Notes: generated by a model not told the origin, from the sequence alone. A stretch of 64,000 bases of DNA from Hungatella effluvii (GCF_003201875.1 NZ_QJKD01000001.1:557536-621535), one strand, 5' to 3'. Shown: positions 45,901-54,764, numbered from the stretch's first letter. Made by a program: numbers and translations.

Positions 45901-46490
45901 ATCGGTTTCTCCAGAATTTTACATTCCATAAAACAGTAACAGACAAAACAGGCTATACCAACTTCTATATCTTCTATGCAAGCTCCATCAGAATCGGAAT
46001 CTTTTATAGTACTTAAGATTTTTTCTTTTGTTTTATCAATCAGGTAATCAGAATTTTCTTGTACTTTTTTAAGATCATCCTTCTTAACATCTTTTAACTT
46101 AAATAAGAGTTCTCCTTTTTCCTTTAAGTACCATATATGTACACATCGCAAAATCCTAGCTTTACTCCCCAGGTTAGAGTTATCATATACGTTTAATATA
46201 TTATCACAATACGTATAATACGCCGAAAATTCTCTTATAACAAATTTATATTTTATGACATGGTTATATTCTAATTTTTCATCCGGTTTAAATTCCTTCA
46301 AGGCATCTGCAGCATCCGGCAGATCACTATCATCACAGGCAGACCCAAGTGATTTTACAACGATTGAAATTAATGATGGGATTTTTTTCGTTTCATTCAG
46401 TGTTACATAGATATTACCGGTATTATTTGCTACCATGATCCCCTGATTAATACCACTGTTATCTATTTCCATCTTTTCATTTCTTGCCAT
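45897..46490 (-). CDS. ABC-3C CTD protein with N-terminal Asn/Gly repeat
   Basis: The 197-aa protein begins with DNSGINQGIMVANNTGNIYV, a short Asn/Gly beta-strand repeat. A helical domain follows (~35-197), with EFKPDEKLEYNHVIKYKFVIREF resembling C-terminal domains of ABC-3C systems. No nuclease or protease motif is visible. The N-terminal repeat is echoed in the small membrane protein encoded just upstream, suggesting that the two assemble. Its start overlaps that gene by 14 bp. Confidence 0.7.
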   Translation of the reverse strand: MARNEKMEIDNSGINQGIMVANNTGNIYVTLNETKKIPSLISIVVKSLGSACDDSDLPDAADALKEFKPDEKLEYNHVIKYKFVIREFSAYYTYCDNILNVYDNSNLGSKARILRCVHIWYLKEKGELLFKLKDVKKDDLKKVQENSDYLIDKTKEKILSTIKDSDSDGACIEDIEVGIACFVCYCFMECKILEKPI

Positions 46491-46707
46491 TTCTCATTTC
46501 TCCTGTGTTTATACCACTCATTATACCACTATTAGTTCCAGTATTTTTAATATCAATCTTCCCTGTATTCTTAATATTGCGATTCTTTTCTTCACGTATT
46601 TCTTTAAGAATTTCTCTTGCCTCATTCTTAGCCCGAATTGCAACAACAGTTGATACTACCGTCGCACACGTTCCTATTATTGTCAAAATCAGCATTATAT
46701 TATCCAT
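46477..46707 (-). CDS. Small membrane protein of the ABC-3C island (76 aa)
   Basis: One transmembrane helix (~4-23), a charged helix (~24-44), then NTGKIDIKNTGTNSGIMSGINTGEM, a repeat of the same NxGxNxGIM type as at the start of the next protein. GGAG lies 9 nt before the start. It could place the ABC-3C complex at the membrane or be the membrane-damaging effector. I know of no standard ABC-3C part with this layout. Confidence 0.65.
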   Translation of the reverse strand: MDNIMLILTIIGTCATVVSTVVAIRAKNEAREILKEIREEKNRNIKNTGKIDIKNTGTNSGIMSGINTGEMRNGKK

Positions 46708-46731
46708 TCACCCCAACTCCTCTCATATGAC

Positions 46732-46763
46732 TCAGGTAAATAATACCACATTTCAGGTAAATA
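46732..46763. promoter_or_regulatory. Two direct repeats TCAGGTAAATA, 21 bp apart
   Basis: TCAGGTAAATA occurs at 46732 and 46753, exactly two helical turns apart, between the ABC-3C operon and the response regulator gene. OmpR-type regulators bind direct repeats spaced this way, though usually ~10-11 bp apart. The gap also holds a TATAAT at 46823-46828 reading toward the response regulator. Confidence 0.5.
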
Positions 46764-46890
46764 GTCCATTGCCAATCCTTTTCTATATTTTAGATTTTTA
46801 GATTTTTTAGAGATTTTTCTGTTATAATATTAAGAAAAATATCAGACACTAAATATCTGTAAAATAAATAAGAAAGCAGGGATCACAGAC

Positions 46891-47580
46891 ATGAGAATCT
46901 TACTGGTAGAAGATGATAAAATACTGTGCAGCACGGTAGCCATGCAGTTAGAGCAGGCGGGATATCAAGTAGATCAGTGTTACCGGGGCGACGACGCCCT
47001 CTACTACGCGACGGAGTATCCCTACGACGTGCTGATTCTGGACCGGATGCTCCCGAGCCTGGACGGATTAAGCCTCTTGCAGGCCATCCGGCAGAAATCC
47101 GTCATGACTCCTGTCATCATCACCACTGCACTCGACGGTGTGGGCGACAGAATCGACGGGCTGGACGCAGGCGCAGATGACTACCTGGTCAAACCCTTTG
47201 CGGTAGAGGAACTCTTAGCAAGGATCCGGGCCGTCACCCGCAGACCCGGACGAACTGCGGACACCGCGAATCTGAACCTCGGCAACCTCTGTCTGGACGC
47301 GGTCAAGCATGAACTCACCAGAGACGGCGCCGCCTCCGAGACGGTCACTCTCTCCGGCCGGGAGTCGTCGCTTCTGGAGTATCTGATGAGAAACGCAGGC
47401 CGTACGCTACCGCGTAATGCCATCCTCTCCTACGTGTGGGGACCGGATTCTGAGGTGGAGGCCGGCAATCTGGACAACTACATCTATTTTTTACGCCGGC
47501 GTTTAAAGGCGCTTCATGGAAATGTGAAAATCCAGACGGTCCATGGCGTCGGCTACCGGCTGGAGGAATTCCATGATTAA
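46891..47580 (+). CDS. Response regulator, OmpR/PhoB type
   Basis: The 229-aa protein has a receiver domain (LLVEDDKILCSTV, phosphoacceptor Asp51 in LILDRMLPSLDG, Lys in DDYLVKPF) and a C-terminal winged helix (LSGRESSLLEYLMRNAGRTLPRNAILSYVWG ... VHGVGYRLEE). It overlaps its kinase by 8 bp. Target genes are not evident; the adjacent LysM protein is a candidate. Confidence 0.95.
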   Translation: MRILLVEDDKILCSTVAMQLEQAGYQVDQCYRGDDALYYATEYPYDVLILDRMLPSLDGLSLLQAIRQKSVMTPVIITTALDGVGDRIDGLDAGADDYLVKPFAVEELLARIRAVTRRPGRTADTANLNLGNLCLDAVKHELTRDGAASETVTLSGRESSLLEYLMRNAGRTLPRNAILSYVWGPDSEVEAGNLDNYIYFLRRRLKALHGNVKIQTVHGVGYRLEEFHD

Positions 47581-48958
47581 AGAGCTTCGAAAAAAACTAA
47601 CCCTGTTATACACCGTAACCACGGGAACCATTCTGACCCTGGTAGTCGCAGGACTCCTCTTCTACAACCTGCGCGTATCGGAAAAAGACGCGCTGCAGAC
47701 CTTCCAGAATCAGATCGTAGCCGTCGCGTCCCGTATGCAGTACGGTTCCACCATTTCCAGAAGCTGGCTGGCCCAGACTGAGGCCTCAGAAAAGCTGATC
47801 ATACATATTGAGGAGAACCGGGAACCATTTCTCTATCCCGGTTCCTGGGTTCCGGCCACGGACCGGCAGACGCTCATCGACCGGGCGCGGGAAGAGGCCC
47901 TGAAGGAAAAAGTCAATCCAGCGGTGCGCCCCGTCTCCTCCTCGGTCATTCAGAGCTCGGTCTTCACGGTAAAGGGGGAACAGGGGGACTCCTATTACGG
48001 CACAATCCTTATATTTCCCACGGCCAAAGGATATCAGAGCCTGACGCTCCTGGGGTACCGGACTCCGGGCGCCGCTTTAATCAGGAGTCAGGGCCCCCGT
48101 TTCCTGCTGTTCGATATTCTGGGAATCTTCGCCCTCTTTCTCGTCAGCTGGTATTTCGTTGGGAAATCCCTGGAGCCGGTAGAGTTGAGCAGAAAACGCC
48201 AGAACGAATTTATCGCTTCGGCTTCCCACGAGCTTCGCTCCCCCCTGGCGGTCATCGAATCCAGTGTCACCGCCATCGACGCAGTAGCGGCAGCTCCCCC
48301 GCCCTTACAGTCGGCGGAATGTTCGGGAAGTCCTCCTTCCCTGCGGTCGGCGGAATGTTCGGAAAAACAGGCCCAGTATTTGAAAAATATACGGAGCGAA
48401 TGCAGGCGCATGGCGGCGCTTGTGGGAGATATGCTGCTTCTCGCTTCCTCGGACGCCGGCAGCTGGTCCATCAAACAGGAGACAGTGGATATGGATACGC
48501 TTCTCATCGAAACCTACGAGCTCTTTGAACCGGTCTGCCAAAGCAGCCAGATCCGGCTTTCCCTTGACCTGCCGGAAGAGACGCTGCCCCATGTAACCGG
48601 CGACGCCTCCTGCTTAAAACAGCTGCTCACTATCCTTTTAGACAACGCCGTGTCCTATACACCGGCCAATAAAAAGATCACCATAAGCGCTGCAGTGAAT
48701 GGAAAAGATATAACCGTCTCCGTAGCAGACCAGGGGTGCGGGATTTCCGCCGATGTCAGGGCACATATCTTCGACCGCTTTTATCGGGGTGACACCTCCA
48801 GGACGGACAAACGCCATTTCGGCCTTGGCCTCTCCATCGCCAAAGAGCTGACCACGCTTCACGGCGGACGGATCTTGGTGGACGAAACGGAAGGCGGCGG
48901 CGCAACCTTCCGGGTGAAGCTGCCTGTCGTGGGGGAAAATGAAGGGAAGAGGCTGTAA
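47573..48958 (+). CDS. Sensor histidine kinase, EnvZ/PhoR type, with insertion in HisKA domain
   Basis: From MIKELRKKLTLLYTV (TGGAGG upstream), 461 aa. Two membrane helices (~14-33, ~177-195), an extracellular domain between them, and His219 in FIASASHELRSPLAVIESS. An Ala/Pro/Ser/Cys-rich insertion (~238-265) containing two copies of SAECS separates the two HisKA helices. An ATPase domain follows with LLDNAVSYTP, DQGCGI and GLGLSIAKEL. The insertion sits at the hairpin bend of the helix bundle and may be tolerated. Confidence 0.92.
   Translation: MIKELRKKLTLLYTVTTGTILTLVVAGLLFYNLRVSEKDALQTFQNQIVAVASRMQYGSTISRSWLAQTEASEKLIIHIEENREPFLYPGSWVPATDRQTLIDRAREEALKEKVNPAVRPVSSSVIQSSVFTVKGEQGDSYYGTILIFPTAKGYQSLTLLGYRTPGAALIRSQGPRFLLFDILGIFALFLVSWYFVGKSLEPVELSRKRQNEFIASASHELRSPLAVIESSVTAIDAVAAAPPPLQSAECSGSPPSLRSAECSEKQAQYLKNIRSECRRMAALVGDMLLLASSDAGSWSIKQETVDMDTLLIETYELFEPVCQSSQIRLSLDLPEETLPHVTGDASCLKQLLTILLDNAVSYTPANKKITISAAVNGKDITVSVADQGCGISADVRAHIFDRFYRGDTSRTDKRHFGLGLSIAKELTTLHGGRILVDETEGGGATFRVKLPVVGENEGKRL
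48310..48362 (+). repeat. Two copies of a 17-bp word inside the kinase gene
   Basis: GTCGGCGGAATGTTCGG occurs at 48310 and 48346, period 36 bp. The repeat stays in frame and encodes the insertion between the HisKA helices. Confidence 0.7.
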
Positions 48959-48987
48959 ACGTATAAATTTGAACAGGAGGAATGATT

Positions 48988-49830
48988 ATGAGAAAAAAGA
49001 AACGATTAATTTTGATTCTTGCAGCGGTCCTGATGGCGGAAGTTACCTTTCCTGCGTACGGAGAAACCAGACCGCTGACGCAGCCTGAATTCATGGCAGC
49101 ATGTAAGCAGGAGCGTTTTGACTATTCGCGTGTCATAACGCTCCCCGAAGAGGGAACCGGAGAACAGAAGAAATATGAAACCCACTACAAGAATGTGATC
49201 GTATCGAACAGCGGAACAACATACCGGGAAAGCCCGTACGGTCCAGGCTACCGGAGCATGAAGAGCGGCAAGCTTTACATGGATATGCCGGAAGGATATG
49301 AATTGTCTTATGAGTACAAGATCAGGGATGAAAGTAACGGGGCCGGGACAGAAATAACCGTTCCCGGAGACACCATTTTAACATTTTACAGAGCAGCGGC
49401 GGCGGCCGAAGTCAAAAGTCCGGGGGAACAGTATACCTATATTAAAAATGACCCGGCAGAAATACCGGTAGTGCCCGATCTCCCTCAGGATTATAACTGG
49501 CGCAGCCATGATGAGGAAACCCTGATGGTATCCTCAGTTCTCACTGTGCATTCCCTGGCGAACGGCAAAACGGAAAGCTGGGAGTCACAAATTACGTTCG
49601 TGACAAATCTGGATAAAAAGGAGCCGGACTGCTATTACCTGATCCCTACCGACTTAGAAGCCTATACCGTAAAGGCGGGCGACAGTCTGTGGAAGATTGC
49701 AAAACAGTATTATGGCTCTCCAAAGAACTGGCAGTATATCCTGCATCGAAACGGTGACACGATAAAGGATGCCGACAGGATCTATCCAGGCCAGCTGCTC
49801 GTTATTCCCAATGAAGATGCGTGGCAGTGA
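48988..49830 (+). CDS. Secreted LysM-domain protein (280 aa)
   Basis: The start MRKKKRLILIL at 48988 lies 7 nt after AGGAGG; an ATG two codons earlier is too close to it. A signal peptide ends near FPAYGE. The central ~190 residues are unrecognised. The C-terminal ~50 residues are a LysM module (YTVKAGDSLWKIAKQYYGSPKNW ... IYPGQLLVIP) that binds peptidoglycan. It follows the kinase by 29 bp, so it may be in the two-component operon as a cell-wall-associated target. Confidence 0.85.
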   Translation: MRKKKRLILILAAVLMAEVTFPAYGETRPLTQPEFMAACKQERFDYSRVITLPEEGTGEQKKYETHYKNVIVSNSGTTYRESPYGPGYRSMKSGKLYMDMPEGYELSYEYKIRDESNGAGTEITVPGDTILTFYRAAAAAEVKSPGEQYTYIKNDPAEIPVVPDLPQDYNWRSHDEETLMVSSVLTVHSLANGKTESWESQITFVTNLDKKEPDCYYLIPTDLEAYTVKAGDSLWKIAKQYYGSPKNWQYILHRNGDTIKDADRIYPGQLLVIPNEDAWQ

Positions 49831-49837
49831 ATGCAGG

Positions 49838-49872
49838 TGTAAACGCCTGAAATGCATGGCGTTTACATCTCT
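49838..49872. terminator. Terminator after the LysM gene
   Basis: Ten-bp stem TGTAAACGCC/GGCGTTTACA with a 10-nt loop and TCTCTTTATT downstream on the plus strand. It also overlaps the end of the opposing AraC relic. Confidence 0.7.
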
Positions 49873-50757
49873 TTATTCAGCGCCTCCCGGTATTCACTGG
49901 GAGTCATCCCGGTAAACTGCTTAAATACCTTGCTGAAATACCTTGGATTCTCATATCCGGCCATCATGCTGATATCAGACACCTTCTTTTCCGGGTCGGT
50001 CAGCATATTGAGCGTGATTGTCTCATTGTAATGGCGCCGGATAAACAGCTGGACCTCCTTGATCACTCCGCCGCCCAGCTGCACCTCATCGGAATCGTTC
50101 AGCTTCTGCACCAGCATGGCGGCATAGCCGGTCATACAGTCAATAGTCATCCGGTAATTGTCGCAGAGCAGAATCTTCTCCAGCATCTTATTCAGCTGGC
50201 CGTGGAGATCTATGCCGTCCCCCTTCATGCCCTGCAGCAGCCCATTCAGCTCGATCAGACACCGGATACATACGGTCTGGAACTGCATCACGGTCATTTT
50301 CTGCGCGCAGATACTCTCCAGTGCGGATTCCAGCTGGGAGACCGCACGGCCGCGCTCTTCAGGATTAGCCAGGACGCCAACCAGCTCCCGGAGGATCTCC
50401 TGAGTCTCCGGCAGGTCCTGGGAAAACAGGGCTTCTATATTTTTATACCAGATCATCCCCATTTTCTCGCTGGCCCGATGATAGCGCAGGGCCTTACCGG
50501 ACTCCTCATAGGCTTCTCTCAGCGCCCCGATTCCATGCTTGAACCGGCTGATTCCGCAGGACCACTCCAGCCCCACCTGACAGGTCTGTTCCAGGATATC
50601 CACAAAGTGGTCGGCCTCCGGCACAATAGCCACGATCTTCGCCCGGAAAAGCTTCTTTTTCTCGAGTATCTCCTCCTCGGACAGTTCACGGCTTAAAAGC
50701 TCCATGGACAGTCCGTGCCACCATTCCAGTACGGGAAGCTGATATTTGGACGCACCA
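49863..50757 (-). pseudogene. Decayed AraC/YesN-type regulator
   Basis: The open part (49863-50705, 280 aa) matches the middle and end of a YesN-type regulator: VSDISMMAGYENPRYFSKVFKQFTGMTPSEYR. The receiver domain is missing, and coding-like sequence (YQLPVLEWWHGLS) continues upstream until an in-frame TAG near 50757. At the first HTH, TITLNMLTDPEKK jumps directly to VSDIS, so about 35 residues with the first helix-turn-helix are deleted. DNA binding is unlikely. It lies next to an ABC exporter pair. The gap 50758-50857 shows nothing firm. Confidence 0.7.
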
Positions 50758-50857
50758 TGCTACGGCTCCAGCACAATGGAAAAATCGATTTATGGTGAAC
50801 ATTACGAAGGCGTAATCCAGTTTGAGAAAGCGTCGGACTGGATCGAGGAGATTTTCC

Positions 50858-52648
50858 TTAGCCGTTTTCCTTGGCAAACTGGCTGTTATACAGCTTTGCA
50901 TAGAGCCCATCCCGGACCATCAGCTCCCTGTGGTTTCCCACCTCCCTGATATCTCCGCCCTCCATATACAGTATCATGTCTGCGTCCTTGATGGTGGAGA
51001 GTCTGTGGGCAATCACGAAGCTGGTGCGCCCCCTCATGAGAACTGCCATGGCCTCCTGAATCAGGACCTCTGTACGCGTATCGACGGAGCTGGTCGCCTC
51101 ATCGAGAATCATGATCGGGCTGTCCGAGAGGATGGCCCTGGCAATGGTCACTAGCTGCCGCTCTCCCTGGGCCAGATTCGTCGCCCCCTCCTGCAGCCTG
51201 AAATGATACCCGCCCGGCAAGGTGTGGATAAAGGAGTCTGCTCTGGCCGCCCTAGCCGCTTCCATCACCTCTTCATCTCCTGCCCCCAGTCTTCCGTAAC
51301 GGATATTTTCCATGATGCTGCCGGTAAACAGCCACGTATCCTGAAGGACCAGGCCGAATACAGCCCGGAGGTCTTTCCGCGTCATCTCCCTGATATTTAT
51401 GCCGCTCACGCGGATTTCACCGTCGTTCACATCATAGAAGCGCAGCAGCAGATTGATCAGCGTGGTTTTTCCTGCACCGGTGGGACCGACGATAGCCACC
51501 TTACTTCCTGGCTTCACTTCCAGGCTCACATCGTGCATCAGGGTGTGGTACGGCAGATACCCAAATTTTACGTGTATGAATTCCACAGATCCATCCACAG
51601 GCTCAGGGATCACCGGGTGTTCCGGATCCGGACTCTCCTCCTTCTCATCAATGAACTCGAATACCCTGGCCGCTGCCGCCGCAGTGGACTGAAGGATGTT
51701 GGCGATCTGCACCGTCTGGTTGATGGGCTGTGAAAACTGTCTTAAATACTGGATAAAGGACTGAATCATACCGATGGTCATCCGGTTGTCGATGACGAAG
51801 GAGCCGCCCACGATCACGACGAACACGTAACCCAGATTCGCCATCCCCTGGGTAACCGGCATCATGGTGCTGGACATAAACTGGGACTTCCATCCGCTGT
51901 CATACAGGGTCCGGTTGGTTTCTGAAAACTCGTCGATAGTCTCTTCCTCCGTACCGTAGGCGCTGACAATGGTATGGCCCGTATACATTTCCTCCACATA
52001 TCCATTCATCTCCCCCAGCGTCTCCTGCTGGGTCTTAAAGTACTTCTGCGAGGCCCCTGCTATCTTCATGGAAAACACAAGCGCGAGGGGGACGGTCACG
52101 ATACCGATCAGCGTCAGCATGGGGCTGATATAGAGCATCATGGCCAGAATGAAGATGACGGAGGTAACCGCCGTCACGATCTGCTCCAGACTCTGCTGGA
52201 GGCTGTTGGATATGGTGTCCACATCGTTGGTGATGCGGCTGAGCACATCCCCGTAGGAGTTCGTATCAAAGTAGTTCAGGGGAAGCTTCTGAAACTTCCG
52301 GTCGATATCATTTCTCAGGTCACGGATTGTTTTCTGGGAGACCCGGACAAGGATGACCGTGCTGATATACTTGAAAATCGCATACAAAAGATAAATGGAG
52401 GCCAGCAGAATCAGTATGGTGATGAATCTGCGTATCTCGCTGTAAACCGGCTCCCCGCCTGTCACAAGCCCTGCCAGCGCATCCGTCGCCCGCCCCAGCA
52501 CGAACGGCCCGAAGCTGTTAAAAAGGGAGGAGAGTATGATGCAGATTACGGAGATGGTCAGGCCTTTGCGATAGGGGCCCATAAACCGGAGCAGACGCCG
52601 GAAAACGGCATCGGAATCCGCTTTTTGATTGTGGGTTCTAGACTTCAT
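50858..52648 (-). CDS. ABC exporter half-transporter, subunit B (MdlB/LmrD-like)
   Basis: A 596-aa half-transporter: six helices (~30-320) and an ATPase domain with GPTGAGKTTLINLL, a signature segment reading LAQGERQLVTIARAIL in place of LSGGQ, ILDEATSSVDTRTE and the switch His in IAHRLSTI. The Walker B Glu is present. It overlaps subunit A by 11 bp; the two form a heterodimeric multidrug or lipid exporter. Confidence 0.93.
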   Translation of the reverse strand: MKSRTHNQKADSDAVFRRLLRFMGPYRKGLTISVICIILSSLFNSFGPFVLGRATDALAGLVTGGEPVYSEIRRFITILILLASIYLLYAIFKYISTVILVRVSQKTIRDLRNDIDRKFQKLPLNYFDTNSYGDVLSRITNDVDTISNSLQQSLEQIVTAVTSVIFILAMMLYISPMLTLIGIVTVPLALVFSMKIAGASQKYFKTQQETLGEMNGYVEEMYTGHTIVSAYGTEEETIDEFSETNRTLYDSGWKSQFMSSTMMPVTQGMANLGYVFVVIVGGSFVIDNRMTIGMIQSFIQYLRQFSQPINQTVQIANILQSTAAAAARVFEFIDEKEESPDPEHPVIPEPVDGSVEFIHVKFGYLPYHTLMHDVSLEVKPGSKVAIVGPTGAGKTTLINLLLRFYDVNDGEIRVSGINIREMTRKDLRAVFGLVLQDTWLFTGSIMENIRYGRLGAGDEEVMEAARAARADSFIHTLPGGYHFRLQEGATNLAQGERQLVTIARAILSDSPIMILDEATSSVDTRTEVLIQEAMAVLMRGRTSFVIAHRLSTIKDADMILYMEGGDIREVGNHRELMVRDGLYAKLYNSQFAKENG

Positions 52649-54383
52649 CTTTCTCTGCCTCCTCCTGGGTAAGCTGGGAATACACGATCTCCCGGTATAC
52701 CTCGCAGCTCTTCATCAGTTCCTCGTGCCTGCCCTGGCCAACACAGCGGCCATCTTCCAGCACCAGGATTCTGTCCGCATTTTTTATGGTGCTGACTCTC
52801 TGAGCCACCAGAATCACGGTGGCCTCCTTCGCTTCTGACAGCAGGGCCTTTCTCAGCGCCGCGTCTGTCTTATAATCCAGCGCGGAAAAGCTGTCGTCAA
52901 AGATATAGATTTCCGGTTTTCTGGCAATCGCCCTTGCGATGGCGAGACGCTGACGCTGACCTCCCGACACATTGGCTCCGCCCTGGGATATGGGGGCGTC
53001 AAAGCCGCCCTCCTTGGCAGTCACAAAATCATAGGACTGCGCAGTCATTACGGCGTGCTCCACATCCGCCTGGTTCGGCTCTTCCTGACCATATCCCACA
53101 TTTTCAGCAATGGTTCCCCGGAAGAGAAACGCCTTTTGGGGCACCAGTCCGATCTTTCCCCGAAGAATTTCCAGGCTCATCTCCTTCACATTTACCCCGT
53201 CTACCAGAATCTCTCCCTCCTGTACGTCGTAAAACCTGGGAATTAAGTTGATCAGGGTGGATTTGCCGCTTCCCGTGGAGCCGATCACGGCCGTAACTTC
53301 CCCCGGAGAAGAATCAAAGGATATGTGCTCGAGCGCCGGCGACTCCGCATTGGGAAAGGTAAATGTCACATCCCGGAAGGAAACGTATCCCTTTATCCCC
53401 GTCTCTGTCACCGCTCCGTCACAGTCTGCAACGACAGGTACCGTGTCCAGTACTTCATTGATTCTTCCCGCGGATACGGCCGCCCTGGGATACATGACAA
53501 ATATCATGGACAGCATCATCACCGACATCATAATCTGCATCACGTACTGGATGACGGCAATGATATCGCCAATGGGGATCGCCGTATGAATATTTATGAT
53601 CTGGTAGCCGCCGAAGGCAATTAAAGCAACCATGGTTGCATACAGAATCAGGCTAAGCCCGGGAATCATGATCCCCATGACGCTGTTCATACGGACGGTA
53701 TTGACCATGAATTCGTCATTAACCCGGCGAAACCGCTCCTCCTCAAACTGCTCTGTTCCAAAGGCTCTGGCCACACGGATTCCCGTCAGCTTCTCCCTGG
53801 TGACCAGGTTGATCTCATCCAGCTTTTCCTGCATTTTCTTGGACAGCGGAGATGCCAGCCGGGCAATGATCAGGACAAATGCGATCATGACAGGAAGGGA
53901 TACAATCAGGATCATCGACATGGTCACGCTCTTGGCCAGGGCCAGCACCACTCCGCCGATACACATAATAGGCGCCATCAGACAGACCTTCAGAAGCATA
54001 TTCATAAAGGTCTGAACCTGAACGACATCATTATTCGTTCTGGTAATCAGGGATGAGGTGGAGAATCCGTCAAATTCCGTCTGGGAATAATACTGCACCT
54101 TTCGGAATATCCGGCTCCGCACATTTCTTCCAAATCCAACCGATGCCAGGGACGCAAAAAAACCGGTTCCCACGCTGCACAGGACCCCCAGCAATACAAA
54201 CAGCAGCATGGTTCCCCCGATGGACACGACCCGGACTTTATCTCCCGCCGGAATTGCAGTGTTGATTACCTCGGAAAGATACATGGGCAGCGCGAGATTC
54301 GCGGCCACGGAACCAATCACGGTCAGGATCAGCAGCAAAAGTGCCCATTTAAACAAAAACAATTCCTTGTACATTTTTTTCAT
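52638..54383 (-). CDS. ABC exporter half-transporter, subunit A (MdlA/LmrC-like)
   Basis: A 581-aa half-transporter: six helices (~15-300), GSTGSGKSTLINLI, VSGGQRQRLAIARAI. Walker B reads IYIFDDSFSALD with Asp in place of the catalytic Glu, and the switch His position reads VAQRVSTI (Gln). This is the degenerate-site subunit of a heterodimer, matching the intact site in its partner. GGAGG lies 8 nt before the ATG. Confidence 0.93.
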   Translation of the reverse strand: MKKMYKELFLFKWALLLLILTVIGSVAANLALPMYLSEVINTAIPAGDKVRVVSIGGTMLLFVLLGVLCSVGTGFFASLASVGFGRNVRSRIFRKVQYYSQTEFDGFSTSSLITRTNNDVVQVQTFMNMLLKVCLMAPIMCIGGVVLALAKSVTMSMILIVSLPVMIAFVLIIARLASPLSKKMQEKLDEINLVTREKLTGIRVARAFGTEQFEEERFRRVNDEFMVNTVRMNSVMGIMIPGLSLILYATMVALIAFGGYQIINIHTAIPIGDIIAVIQYVMQIMMSVMMLSMIFVMYPRAAVSAGRINEVLDTVPVVADCDGAVTETGIKGYVSFRDVTFTFPNAESPALEHISFDSSPGEVTAVIGSTGSGKSTLINLIPRFYDVQEGEILVDGVNVKEMSLEILRGKIGLVPQKAFLFRGTIAENVGYGQEEPNQADVEHAVMTAQSYDFVTAKEGGFDAPISQGGANVSGGQRQRLAIARAIARKPEIYIFDDSFSALDYKTDAALRKALLSEAKEATVILVAQRVSTIKNADRILVLEDGRCVGQGRHEELMKSCEVYREIVYSQLTQEEAEKDEV

Positions 54384-54491
54384 GCCAGACCTCCATTTTC
54401 TATCTGGTCACATTATGCGCGGTTTTATGGTGTTAAATACCTTTTTTGGGGGCAGGCAAAGGAGAAGGGATAAAAAAATGGCTTTTACAGC

Positions 54492-54528
54492 AAAAAAACA
54501 CCGGTTAATCACAGACTAACCGGTGTTT
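54492..54528 (-). terminator. Terminator downstream of the cell-wall-binding stub
   Basis: Twelve-bp stem AAACACCGGTTA/TAACCGGTGTTT with a 9-nt loop; on the minus strand the 3' arm runs into seven U. Confidence 0.85.
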
Positions 54529-54563
54529 CAAACTATATCTTATAAATATCTCACAGAAGTCTT

Positions 54564-54764
54564 TTATGGATTCGTGCAGGCCCCTTTTTCATCGAAGGAG
54601 TAAACCTTTCCTCCAATCTCTTTGGAAGCCGTCTCCATATCCCCATTCTGATTCAGATAGTACCATTTTCCGTCCAGCCTGATCCAGCCTGCGGCCATGG
54701 AACCGTCTGCATTTAAGTAATACCACTTGTCTCCGGTGAATAACCAGCCGGGCTCCCCGGTCAC
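54564..54764 (-). pseudogene. C-terminal stub of a cell-wall-binding protein (66 aa)
   Basis: Three choline-binding-type repeats (WLFTGDKWYYLNADGSMAAGW, WIRLDGKWYYLNQNGDM, GGKVYSFDEKGACTNP), the last having the usual C-terminal end of clostridial cell-wall proteins. There is no signal peptide. The only possible start is a GTG overlapping the stop of the upstream PucR-like gene. This suggests that a larger gene was cut and its end fused in place behind the regulator. Confidence 0.6.

Noticed and set aside
50031..50696. A 221-codon plus-strand frame rich in Leu/His/Gln
   Set aside because: Antisense to the AraC relic, whose minus-strand translation has clear family motifs.
50746..50949. Short plus-strand frame containing MEKSIYGEHYEGVIQFEKASDW
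   Set aside because: The sequence looks protein-like, but no family was recognised and it runs into the antisense of the exporter gene; at most a fragment.
51974..52672. A 232-codon plus-strand frame
   Set aside because: Antisense to the ABC exporter subunit B; composition is typical of a shadow frame.
52638..54383. Missing catalytic Glu and switch His in exporter subunit A as a sign of decay
   Set aside because: Degenerate sites are normal in one half of heterodimeric ABC exporters, and the partner has the intact residues.
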